Shown here one piece after another: positions 43,871 to 53,454 of a DNA stretch of 64,000 nt. Positions within the stretch are counted from its first letter, which is position 1; each line of letters starts with the position of its first letter. Both the position numbers and the translations under genes were made by a program. Location: contig CM049992.1 of assembly GCA_016630955.3 (NCBI GenBank), forward strand, positions 124,001-188,000, written 5' to 3'. This stretch comes from Didymella arachidicola (lineage: Eukaryota > Ascomycota > Dothideomycetes > Pleosporales > Didymellaceae). The notes under the pieces were generated by a model that was not told the DNA's origin, ran no database searches, and saw nothing but the letters and a program-made list of their open reading frames with translations.

Positions 43871-45757
43871 ATGCCAGGAATTAATGATGCGCTTGCAGAG
43901 ATTCGTAAATTGAATCCAGGCGAGAAACTTGTCTATACCAAAATTGTGCTTAAGCACGGTGTTGATCGTAATACTCTATCGCGCGCGCACCGCGGTGTGC
44001 AGGTCCCTCGACGCGTTGCTAACGAACACCAACACAAGCTCACTCTACAACAAGAAGAAGACCTTGTGCAGTATATAGAACTACTCTCTGCGCGTCGCTT
44101 ACCACCTACAAGAGTTATGGTACAAAATTTTGCGTCCAAAGTAGCCCAGAATCCTTGCTCTGAGAGTTGGGTTACGCGCTTCCTGCACCGTCATCGCGAC
44201 CGCGTTACACCTCAATGGACAACAGCCATGGACTCCAATCGCCACAACGCTGAGTCTGGGTACAAGTATAAGCTCTACTTTGACTTGTTACAGCAGAAGA
44301 TTCTTGACTACTCAATTGAGCCACGGCACACGTACAATATGGATGAGAAGGGCTTCGCGATTGGGGTGCTAGGAAGGTCAAAACGCATCTTCAGTAGGCG
44401 TCAATATGAGAAGAAGGAGGTTAGACAGGCTCGTCAAGATGGCTCACGTGAGTGGGTGAGCTTATTAGCAGCAGTCTGCGCGGATGGTACAGCTCTACCC
44501 CCAGGCATCATCTTCGCGTCAAAAAACTCCACAATCCAGAGTCATTGGGTGGCCGATATTGAGGCAGGAACACACCAAATTCACGTGGCTTCTTCGCCTA
44601 CAGGCTGGACGAACAATGATATTGGATTAGCGTGGCTTGAGCAGATGTTTGACCGCTATACTAAGGCAAAGGCGCGCCGGAGTTACAGGCTTCTAATAGT
44701 AGATGGCCACGGGAGTCACCTGACGCAGGACTTTATCAACTACTGCGATCAGAGTCGGATTATACTCGCTGTGTTGCCACCTCACAGTACTCAGACGCTG
44801 CAGCCGCTGGACGTAGTCTGCTTCAAGCCTCTCTCTTCTGCCTACGCCTCTGAGCTCGACGACTACCTCCAGAAGTCTCAAGGCCTATCTCCGTTGACGA
44901 AAGGTGACTTCTTCAGCCTATTCTGGCCTGCCTGGATGAACACGTTCACAGAAAAGCTTATACAAAACTCCTTCACTGCCACAGGGATAAGCCCAATAAA
45001 CCCCGACGTTATACTTAACAGGTTCGGCCACACTACACCTGAAGACTCAGGCTCAGTCTCCTCTGGCTCCACAGCTTATTCTGCAGAGGATTGGCTTAGA
45101 GCTTGCACTACATTGCGTGAAGAGGTGAAGGATCCTCGCAGTGTAGGTGCGCGGAAGCTTGGCCAAACTATCCACCACCTGTCAACCCAGGTAGAGCTCC
45201 TTCACAGCGAACTGGATGGCTTGCGACAGAAGCTATACCTAAAACAGAAGCGTCAAAAGCAACCTAGTAGGCAATTAGACTTGCAACAGCACCAGGAGTA
45301 TCACGGCGGAGCGATGGTGTGGTCACCTCGATCTATTCGAGAGGCGCGGGTCCGCATGGCAGTTACTGAGCAAGAGAAGGAGGAGGAAGAGCTAAGAAAG
45401 GCAGAGATGAAGGAGCTAGCAGCTGCCAATAAGCTATATAAGGAGAAGATCGAAGAAGAGAAGCGTGCGCAGCGGGTGAGGGAGAAGGAAGCGCGCGCGC
45501 AGGCCAAGGCAGAGGAGCGTCAAGCTATCAATGCCCGGAAAGCTGCTAGAGCTGCTGCCAAACAGGCTCGCGACTCTGCAAAAGCCTTACAACAGCCCCA
45601 AAGAGGCAAGTCTACAACCTCAAAAGCTTCTGCAATTAAACAGAAGCCTGCGCGTTGTGGTGTAGGTGCTCGTAGTCGCCCGAAGCCTGCGACGCCTCCT
45701 CCGCCTGCACGCACTCACACAACCCGCAGCGGCCGCACCGCCACATTATATAGATAG
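43871..45757 (+). CDS. Intact pogo-type DDE transposase of element E, 628 aa
   Basis: The single open frame has an N-terminal psq-type helix-turn-helix (GEKLVYTKIVLKHGVDRNTL), a CENP-B/Tc5-type HTH (LTLQQEEDLVQYIELLSARR ... SWVTRFLHRHRDRV) and a DDE_1 core with D158 (YNMDEKGF), D278 (LLIVDGHGSH) and D314 (LQPLDVVCF). The last 160 residues are a highly charged coiled-coil tail (EKEEEELRKAEMKELAAANK) followed by a basic, Pro-rich end. It is longer than Fot1-type transposases (about 540) because of this tail and lacks their zinc knuckle, so it belongs to a different pogo lineage from A-D. A relative sits at the right edge of the window (63532-64000). Confidence 0.92.
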   Translation: MPGINDALAEIRKLNPGEKLVYTKIVLKHGVDRNTLSRAHRGVQVPRRVANEHQHKLTLQQEEDLVQYIELLSARRLPPTRVMVQNFASKVAQNPCSESWVTRFLHRHRDRVTPQWTTAMDSNRHNAESGYKYKLYFDLLQQKILDYSIEPRHTYNMDEKGFAIGVLGRSKRIFSRRQYEKKEVRQARQDGSREWVSLLAAVCADGTALPPGIIFASKNSTIQSHWVADIEAGTHQIHVASSPTGWTNNDIGLAWLEQMFDRYTKAKARRSYRLLIVDGHGSHLTQDFINYCDQSRIILAVLPPHSTQTLQPLDVVCFKPLSSAYASELDDYLQKSQGLSPLTKGDFFSLFWPAWMNTFTEKLIQNSFTATGISPINPDVILNRFGHTTPEDSGSVSSGSTAYSAEDWLRACTTLREEVKDPRSVGARKLGQTIHHLSTQVELLHSELDGLRQKLYLKQKRQKQPSRQLDLQQHQEYHGGAMVWSPRSIREARVRMAVTEQEKEEEELRKAEMKELAAANKLYKEKIEEEKRAQRVREKEARAQAKAEERQAINARKAARAAAKQARDSAKALQQPQRGKSTTSKASAIKQKPARCGVGARSRPKPATPPPPARTHTTRSGRTATLYR

Positions 45758-45889
45758 ATTGTACAAAGACAATTGCTCGCATAGGCCTATAGAATACTCC
45801 ACCAAGATATCTCGTGATAATAGCCATCGTACGTCGCCCTGCAGCTTCATTTTTGTAGTAGGCCTCAGGGCTCGGAGCGATCGTTGCGC

Positions 45890-45918
45890 GACTCCGATCG
45901 TTGGGTGCACGGACACGG
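45890..45918 (-). repeat. Right TIR of element E
   Basis: 29 bases, exact inverse complement of the left TIR, ending GGACACGG before TAAGCGAG of the interrupted D arm. Confidence 0.9.
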
Positions 45919-45972
45919 TAAGCGAGCGCCGCACCCTACCAACTTTGTGCACCTCTCTCTTCTTAACGTACA

Positions 45973-47616
45973 ATGGCTCAACGCAGCGCTACTCTATTAG
46001 TTTCAAATAAAGCAGATGTCCAGCTTGCTATCTCCTCTATCAAATCCCATCAAATACAGAGTAATTGTAGGGCTGCTGCAATCTACAACGTCTCTGAACG
46101 AACAATCCGCCGCCGACGCGCTGGGAAGCTTGCCCGACGCGATTGCTAGCCCAACTCAAAGAAGCTTACCCAGCTAGAGGAGGAGGTAATTATTAAATAC
46201 ATAATTGATCTAGATCTATGTGGATTTGCGCCCGTGTACGCAGCTGTACGTAGTATGGCTGATAAGCTGCTAGCTGCGTGCGGTGCAGGCCAGGTCGGGC
46301 AAAAGTGGCCAGCTAAGCGTACAGACAGTCTTAAGACGCGTTTTAGCCAAGCGTATGATAGACAGAGAGCTCTTTGTAAGGATCCTGTCCTTATATGCAG
46401 CTGGTTTAAGCTTGTAGAGCAGACAAAGGCCAAGTACGGTATCTGCGACGAAGACGTCTACAACTTCGACGAGGCAGGCTTTATGATAGGCAAGATCACA
46501 ACGCAGCTTGTTGTATCAGGGTCAGAGAGGAGAGGAAGGCCAAAGGCTATCCAGCCTGGCGACCGTGAGTGGGTGACGGTGATAGCAGCTATCAACGCTG
46601 CTGGCTGGTCAGTCCCACCGTTCCTGATCTTTGCCGGCAAGTACCATCTCTCTGCCTGGTACGAGGAGGAGGAGATCCCATGCGACTGGGCGATTGCAGT
46701 TAGCGACAACGGCTGGACAAACAACAAGCTAGGAGTTGACTGGCTAAAGCACTTCAACGCTTATACAAAGGCTCGTACAGTAGGAGCGCGTCGCCTGCTT
46801 ATCCTTGACGGCCACGAGAGCCACCACTCCCTTGAGTTTCAAGAGCTCTGCAAGGAGAACGATATCTACACGCTCTGTATGCCACCTCACTCATCTCACC
46901 TACTCCAGCCTCTTGACGTTGGCTGCTTCTTGCCGTTGAAGCGCGCGTATAGTCGTGAGGTAGTGAGCCTAATCCGCAACCACATCAACCACGTTACCAA
47001 GCTTGAGTTTCTGCTAGCGTTCAAGGCAGCTTTTAATCAATTGTTTACGTCAGCCAATATCTGCTCAGCCTTCCAAGGAGCAGGCCTTGTGCCTCTTCAG
47101 CCAGAGACTGTCCTCTCAAAGCTAGACGTACAGCTACGTACGCCTACTCCTCCAGCTGCTCTTGCAGAGGCTCTCTGGGAAGCTCGTACACCAAGCAACG
47201 CACGTGAGCTTGAGGCTCAATCAAGTCTTATTCGTGAGCGCGTAAGCCAGCATAAGAGCTCATCACCAGCCTCTATTATAGAGGCGATTAATCAGCTTAA
47301 GAAGGGGGCTGAGGTAATGATGCTCTTAGCTGAGCTGATGCGCGATCGGATTGCTAGCCTTGAAAGAGCCAACGAGGCAGCGTCAGCGCGTAGGCAGCGT
47401 AAGAAAAAGCGACTACAGAAGCGAGGAGTCTTAACAAAGGGGGCTGGAGAGGATATGCTTGCTTAACGTGAGGCTGATCAGCAGATTGCTTGTGAAGAGC
47501 GTCAAGGTTAAGAGCGATCAGGCCTCAGCCGCCAGGCTTTGGCGCGCTGCAAGAGGTGCAGGGAGACTGGGCATAACTCACGTACGTGCAAAAAGGAGAC
47601 TGTAGCTACTACTTAA
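45973..47616 (+). pseudogene. Decayed Fot1-type transposase of element D (three internal stops)
   Basis: One frame of 547 codons is interrupted by TAG 46147-46149, TAA 47464-47466 and TAA 47509-47511. The longest open part (46234-47466) keeps the DDE_1 residues (YNFDEAGF, LILDGHESH, LLQPLDVGCF). After the last two stops the frame still encodes CKRCRETGHNSRTC, the same CX2CX4HX4C knuckle as in A and B. Each stop is one C-to-T change from a glutamine codon (CAG or CAA). The element is inactive, but its TIRs might still be mobilised in trans if E were absent. Confidence 0.9.
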
Positions 47617-47673
47617 TCTATCCTATTAATTTCAATGTACTACGCTATTGTGTTGTTAAGATATGCCTGTGTA

Positions 47674-47726
47674 GGGGTGCGCAAAGTTGGTACGGTGCGG
47701 CGCTCGCTTACCGGTATCCAACACGT
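47674..47726 (-). repeat. Right TIR of element D
   Basis: Its complement starts ACGTGTTGGATACCGG and continues TAAGCGAGCGCCGCACC, matching the two separated pieces of the left arm (43771-43785 and 45916-45950) with about three substitutions. Confidence 0.87.
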
Positions 47727-47728
47727 TA

Positions 47729-48599
47729 GACATGAATCTCATACCTCGCGTCTTGTGGGCGGACAATGGTACTTTGGAATAGTTCGCTTTCCGCGTTCCT
47801 GTTCAATCTTTTCAAAATCGCAAACTTGACGGATCTACTGAGAATCTTCTCATCGTCGAGCGGGAGTGGTCTCGTTGCCAAAGTGAGCTTGTTGCATGAA
47901 CGGGACAATGGTCGTGGTCACCACCCGATCTAGGACAAGAGTTATGACGGATAAGAATTGAGACATGTGTGGAGCGCAAGGTTTATACGCCTGATCAAAG
48001 TCTTGCGGCACAAGCGGCGCGTGGCCTCTATACTTTAATCTCACGGTTGATGGTGTCATGACTTGCTTGCGCGGGTGATATGCAAGGACTCATTCTAAAG
48101 CCTGTTCTTGTTCTTTTACGACGTGCAGTTTATCCTCTTGCAAATGCGGGGCTTACACGCCAATGCCCTCTATCGCGACATATGAGTTGCTTGGTGGGTT
48201 TATATAATATATTTCCTCACGATACCAAACTTCTTCTGTAGACTGGCTAGTAGTTTCAGGCTTTATCGCTGTCGCTACGTGGACAAAAATCATGAATAGC
48301 AGAAATATAAAATGACGAGGAAGTGAGGAGTGATAAAGCCAGGGCAAATGATGTTCCGTATATCCGCTCCCTTCGGGAAGGGCTGCGTTGCTTGCAAATT
48401 CTAAACACCCAATCCTAGCAATCTACAAGGCTCTCGTTTCCATTATTACATCAAATATTTCTGGTCCATCTGCAAAGCTCGTTCCAGCGCACTATCATCA
48501 CTAGAACAGCCTCCGCCGGCCTAATTCTCCGAACATGTCTTTGCACGTGCGGACCCGACCCATCAATATGTACTCTGAAGCCTTGTATAACGAGGCATG
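47729..48599. other. Intergenic region between transposon D and the NLR locus
   Basis: 870 bases, relatively AT-rich, with no convincing gene. A 64-codon bottom-strand frame (48153-48347) has a signal-like hydrophobic stretch but no cysteines and no other support. Confidence 0.4.
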
Positions 48600-50108
48600 T
48601 TAAGGAAGTCCCAATGCTGATCTTATGAGTGTGACATCCTCTGCGTTGTCTGGCTCTGATGTATCGATTATCTCGAGAAGTTTTGCATTCAGTTCGTCCA
48701 TTCGTGGGTCTCTACGTAACATACAAGGCGCAGGTACTGGATGCAGACCATTGACTATCGGAGGCCGAATGGAGCATCTCGGAATGGTATCCAGTTCGTA
48801 CACTTGCGTGACGTCCTGCGATACAGGTGCCGGCGTCAATGCATGTGCCGGCGCGATGGAAGGTTGCGACTGTAATGTGCTACCTTGTGCAGCAAGCAGG
48901 CGTAAGAAGTTCACTGCGGAGGGTTCTTCATGTTCGCCAGGCGGTCCTGCAGCCAGCGGCGTATCGATCTGCTCAGGGACCGGTCGGTTCATGGTCAGCC
49001 GTTCTAATAAGGAAGCAGTGGAAGCGTCCAGCATTCCAGCAATTGGAGAGGGGCAACGTGGTTCAGTATCTGGCGCTGGACGTCCTGGCCCAGCTAGCGT
49101 TAGTGTGGGAATGCTGGCTGGCTGATAGTCCGGTGCGAGTTGGATTACTTCCTCGAGTCCGTCGTAAGAAAGCGGAGAATCAGGGCGATCTTCCTGATCA
49201 ATTTGCACAGCTTCTTGCTCGAGTAGAATTTCTGCTTCCTTTTTCTTTCTGATCAGGGACCCTACGAGCTGCAAGGTTTCCATCGGAGCATCGCTATAGT
49301 CATCAAGTATCTCCCCGATGGCAGCCATTCCTTCCCTAGTCACGGCGAATAGTTCGTACATTGGTATAAGAGCTTCAGTCGTGTCCATAGTACGGTAGTG
49401 TACAGCCCATTTGAGTAGATGCTTTCCATCTCTTTCCAGAGTCTGCACATCGAAGCACTTGTTGTTCTCGTGCCAGAGCTTGATCACCGGATGTGTTGCT
49501 GCAGCCCATGCGAGGTGTTGTTCCCTGGGCCTAAATTGACTCAGGAATGTCCCGTAATGATTTGTTTCGCTGGACAGTTCTCGAACCAGAGACAGAACGT
49601 CTACCCAAAGAAACGGTGCAATCTTTTGATATGCATCTGCACTCCCGAAGGTGGAGGCTTTCCAGTCTCCTGGGGGACGAAATGCACATGTTTTGGTTGC
49701 ATCGATTCCGAGATTGTCAAGAATCGTTATGACGTACGACAAAGCCTGTTTGTGGACAAGGGAGACCAACACAAGCGCTTGGGCGATGTAAAGGTCGGTA
49801 TTTGATGCAGATATGAGCTCACTTATCCACAAGGGGAAGTTGCCCAAGGAATAGTAGCGTTCGAGCATGAAAACAATATTCCATTCCACGGTGGAAGTCC
49901 CGAACGTTCCAGTGGCTGGGCGATTCAGACAAGCTTTGACGATCTTTGCGCTCGGATGTGTCTGCCAGTACGCACTCGTATAAGATTCGAGTCGTGTACT
50001 GTCCCCTGCGCACTCCTGGAAGACGTAGTGAAAGGACGCGTGATTTCCGCCCCTCAGTGCGGAGATAGCGGCGGATATCTGCAGATCTTCCCAGCTCTTA
50101 GGGCTAAT
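48600..50108 (-). pseudogene. Downstream 503-codon in-frame continuation of the NLR, separated by one TAG
   Basis: Immediately after the TAG the same frame reads ISPKSWEDLQISAAISALRG and runs without a stop to 48600. It is helical and repeat-like at first (TDLYIAQALVLVSLVHKQAL; LLKWAVHYRTMDTTEALIPM, resembling degenerate ankyrin-type repeats) and then a disordered acidic/Pro region ending NAEDVTLIRSALGLP. No good GT-AG intron of length divisible by three removes the stop; the best, 69 nt with donor GTTCTG and acceptor CTGAG, is weak. Most likely this is the original NLR C-terminus cut by a recent CAG-to-TAG change. A separate gene or a non-canonical intron is possible. Confidence 0.6.
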
Positions 50109-53100
50109 CTAACGACAGAACTCATAACCAAGAAACGTGTATAGGAGCTCGGTTTCAAAGTACCCATGACTGTGCATCGACATATCCAGCAGTCGAACAA
50201 CCAAGTCCCCCGTCCATTCGCTTCTGTCGTGGGCGAGCACGCCGTTCGTGGCGTCACGGACCGTCGTAAGTAACGGAAACTTATTGAACATTGCGAACAC
50301 ATGTTCTGAAGTGATCCACGCACTCTTTAATCCGGCTGGTAAGGTTTGCACACGGGCAAGGTTGAGGTAGGCATCCATCACCGAACGATCAAGAAGACCG
50401 AAAAGAGACCCCACAGCATGTTTGAGAGCCCAGACGTAGATAGTGAGCTGCATCAAGGCCCCTGGCGAGTTCAATATCACCAATAGATGTGACTCTATCA
50501 TCCTTGGGCCCGACCTCTCAAACTCCTGCAGTCCCTTTCGCGTTCGCGACCGATGGGCTTGATCATTCCACGGCCTGAACTCGAATGCAAGCTGGCGGTG
50601 CAAGGCGACGTGTTCGAATCTCGACCAGGAGGTCGTGGAGGCAGGCTGTCGTCTCAAGCCAGAGGTGTGATAAATCCAGAACTCGATAACATATTCCAGC
50701 AGCACGTACTGCCTCATGAGTAATCCAGAGGGAGCTGTCGACACCGGGATGGAAAAGTCAATTGATGCAACCACGTCATTCCTTGTAGCACCTCGTAGAG
50801 GTCGAGTGAGAGAGAGCGCGTTGCGGAGCCTTCCAGCAAGTGGCACGCTGGTCCAAAGAATTTCTTCGGCAAGTGCGGGACCAATTTGAGCTTGTGAAGG
50901 AGCCTTAGCGAGCTGCGTCTCGAAATCTGAAAAGCTTAGATATGCCAGACAAAGGTCACCAACCTGTTCCTCGCTTGTTGTGAGGGACAAGGAAGATAAG
51001 AGACCGTCGTCAATACCATCGAGTGAGAAGAAGAACTGCTTCACGGTATGGTGAGCGAAATGAACAGTGTTCTCTTCTTCATTGTAAACCGCGAGGTTGC
51101 CAAAAGCACCCAACAGCCGTGCACCCACGTCTCGCGGTATGCGTTCCGTGTGCAGGTGGGTGTCTGTCGACTCCAATGCAACAGCCTCTTCAAGCTCCTC
51201 CAAGCGGAGTGGTCTGCGCGACGCCGCGATCCACCTGAAGGCTTTGCGCATTAGAACGATTTTGGCTGCGCCTCTAGGACCGTGCTGCATCTTATGGATA
51301 ATCCTGAGATAGGTTTCATTAAGCCCTTTTGGTAAGTTCGCGAGTGTATCGCGGATACCTTCTTTCGTCAGACCTTCCTTGATATCTATCATTTGAAACT
51401 TTGCCCAAAGAAACCTGGGAACGGAATCAGCACAAAATGATCAGAAACCGTAGACTAGCGTTCAGCGGCAAAGGAAATCCCAGCGAACCGCGCGTCTGGG
51501 GGTCAGCGATTCAGATATGACGACTTACATTCCCTTTGCGCCTTGAACGAGCGCTTGTATCACCTCGAATTTGAGTGCCGAATCCACGGTCAGAGGATGT
51601 GGAGCCTCGATCATCTCGACTTCATCTTCAATGAACTTTGCGATGTCAGCATCAACCTTGTCCTGAAACATGTGTAGGGTTCCATGACCCTGAAGTGCTT
51701 TCTTCACACGAAACTCCTCCGTGCGACTTGTGACAAACGCTTTGACGACAATGCCTGGGCGCTGGAGCAGGATTTCAATCAGCTCGAGGACGTTGGCCTG
51801 ATCATCCGCACGAAGCTCATCGATGCCGTCGAGGATGATGTACGCAGAGCGAAAATGCTGCAGAGTACTGGCCAGATAATTGGCGCTTTCAGTTAATGTT
51901 GGAAGTGAGTGGCCGCGTCCATAGGAATAGCTGAAGTCCTTATCGAAGTGATCCAGTGGCAGATTTTCCAGAGCCTGTTTGACCAGTGAGGCCACGATGC
52001 GTGTAGTGTCCAACAAAGCATGATCAGAGTAATCAAAGTAGTAGTAACAGATTATTTCATCGTTCGTAGCCGCCAATCGGCCTTGTAGAACGGTCATCAA
52101 ACTCGCCGCCAAGACAGATTTACCAGAGCCCGGGATGCCGTAGCAGCAAAGACATGCGGAATCCGGTGAGGCAAACCAGGAATTGAATTGGAGCATGTTC
52201 TGAAGCCACATGCAGGTGCCTGGATGTCTGATCCACGAGAGTCGAGAATGCTTGCTCACATAGTCCACAGTAGGTAGGCCGAGCAGGGCTTGGTTGCGTC
52301 TTTCCAATTTGGCGTTACGAATTTGCAATGCTTGATTGCGCAGCTGGAGTTCTCTATTTCTTGCTGATTCAATCATATGAGCCAAGCCAGCCTCTCTCTT
52401 AATGTGCTTGGTGTGTCTGTGAAAGCTCAACATATACTCGTCGAAAATTCGTAGGTGCGAACTCCAAAGACCTCCTAAAGCGATCCAGAGAGGGACTGGG
52501 GTCTATTAGCGACTGCTTTTAAGTGTGCAACTAATGACATTTGAACTTACTGATGGATCTCCTGCTCTGACTGAAGAAATCTTTCGTTGCGATGCAAAAC
52601 TGCAGTATATCGAGATATGCTGATGACATAGCCACGAGTAATCGCGCATGATCTTTGAAGAGGACTTCGTAGACGCGAAACCTAGGCAGTACGTCGCCAA
52701 TATGAGCTAAGCAGTCGACGAGCTTTTCCTGGAAGTTGGCGGCCTCAGCCGCCACCTGTGAGGTCTTGAGTTGTCTGCAATTTGTGGAAAGGATCTGCTT
52801 GCCTACCAGTAGTATGACTCGAAGACTACCCCAGAGAGGGCTCATGATGAGAGGACATGCGTTAACAAACACATCCATTGCTTTTCCATACTCCTCGATC
52901 GAGTCGATCAACGGGGAAAGTCTATCTTGCAGTCGCCAGACCCTACTGCCCCTAGATTGTTGTCTTCGTGCGCAACTCGCATCATAGAACAGATTCTCGG
53001 GGGTGGCAGTTTCGTAATATTTGGCTTCTTGTGGCGATAAGCCTTCACAAAATTTCTGCTTCGCCTGTTCCCAAGGCTCCACTAGGATGGGAAGGCTGGT

Positions 53101-53115
53101 GCGAATTGCCGACAT
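50109..53115 (-). CDS. NACHT-type NLR (STAND NTPase) with DUF7708-like N-terminus, 3 exons, 945 aa to the stop
   Basis: Exons in transcript order are 53115-52551, 52495-51529 and 51414-50109. The N-terminal domain (LSPLIDSIEEYGKAMDVFVN ... PLWGSLRVILLVGKQ) resembles the DUF7708 module of fungal NLRs. A coiled linker (ELQLRNQALQIRNAKLERRN) precedes the NACHT NTPase with Walker A GIPGSGKS (about 308-315), Walker B YIILDGIDEL (about 410-417) and GMFLWAKFQMIDI, the typical start of the winged-helix region. Helical C-terminal sequence follows (NLPKGLNETYLRIIHKM). Fungal NLRs of this build are linked to non-self recognition and regulated cell death; that role is family inference. The frame ends at TAG 50109-50111, but the same frame stays open downstream to 48600, so the protein may be truncated. 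Confidence 0.82.
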
Positions 53116-53454
53116 TGCGAACGGAGAAATACCGAATCATTGTAAGAGGGACAATTTGTCTGTCTCGAGTGAACGTACGGGATTCTTGCGTTTTGAAGAG
53201 TGACAAGGCTGTGCTGATGCGAGATGCAAAGCACTCATAGCCTGGAATCTGTGGTCGCTCAGCCCCGCGTTTGGTGTGACGAGCAAGACCGGCAATACAT
53301 ATCAGCCAATCGGCTCGACAAATGAAGAAGGGAAGTGTGATCTGCCTTCCGTTTGTGGTGCATACAATGCATGATCGTTCACTGCCTTGCGAGGTGATTG
53401 TTGGTTCTGCAGGCCAAGTCTTCACCGGTGAGGCGCCTTAAAGTACTTCAGCTC
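53116..53454. promoter_or_regulatory. Upstream region of the NLR gene
   Basis: 340 bases between the NLR start and the 3' end of the aldo-keto reductase gene, both leftward. A bottom-strand open frame crosses it but has no family features and is probably leader. No specific sites recognised. Confidence 0.4.

Larger units (their letters stand above)
43783..45918 (+). mobile_element. Intact pogo-type transposon E nested in the left TIR of D, about 2.1 kb
   Basis: Terminal inverted repeats beginning CCGTGTCCGTGCACCCAACG match for 29 bases without mismatch (43783-43811 against 45890-45918). A second CAACGATCG copy lies inside each arm. Literal flanks are TA on both sides (43781-43782, 45919-45920). 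However, comparison with the intact right arm of D predicts an empty site GATACCGGTAAG, which fits a 2-bp CG duplication and an element two or three bases shorter at each end. It carries one uninterrupted transposase gene. Confidence 0.88.
43771..47726 (+). mobile_element. Decayed Fot1/pogo-type transposon D, interrupted by element E
   Basis: TA flanks (43769-43770 and 47727-47728) bound a pair of about 50-bp TIRs. The right arm (47674-47726) is continuous. The left arm is split: its first 15 bases are at 43771-43785, and the rest begins at about 45916 (GTAAGCGAGCGCCGCACC) on the far side of a second transposon. Without that insertion the element is about 1.8 kb, a normal Fot1 size. Outer ends read ACGTGTT, as in island 1. 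The transposase carries three internal stops, so D is dead. Confidence 0.87.
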
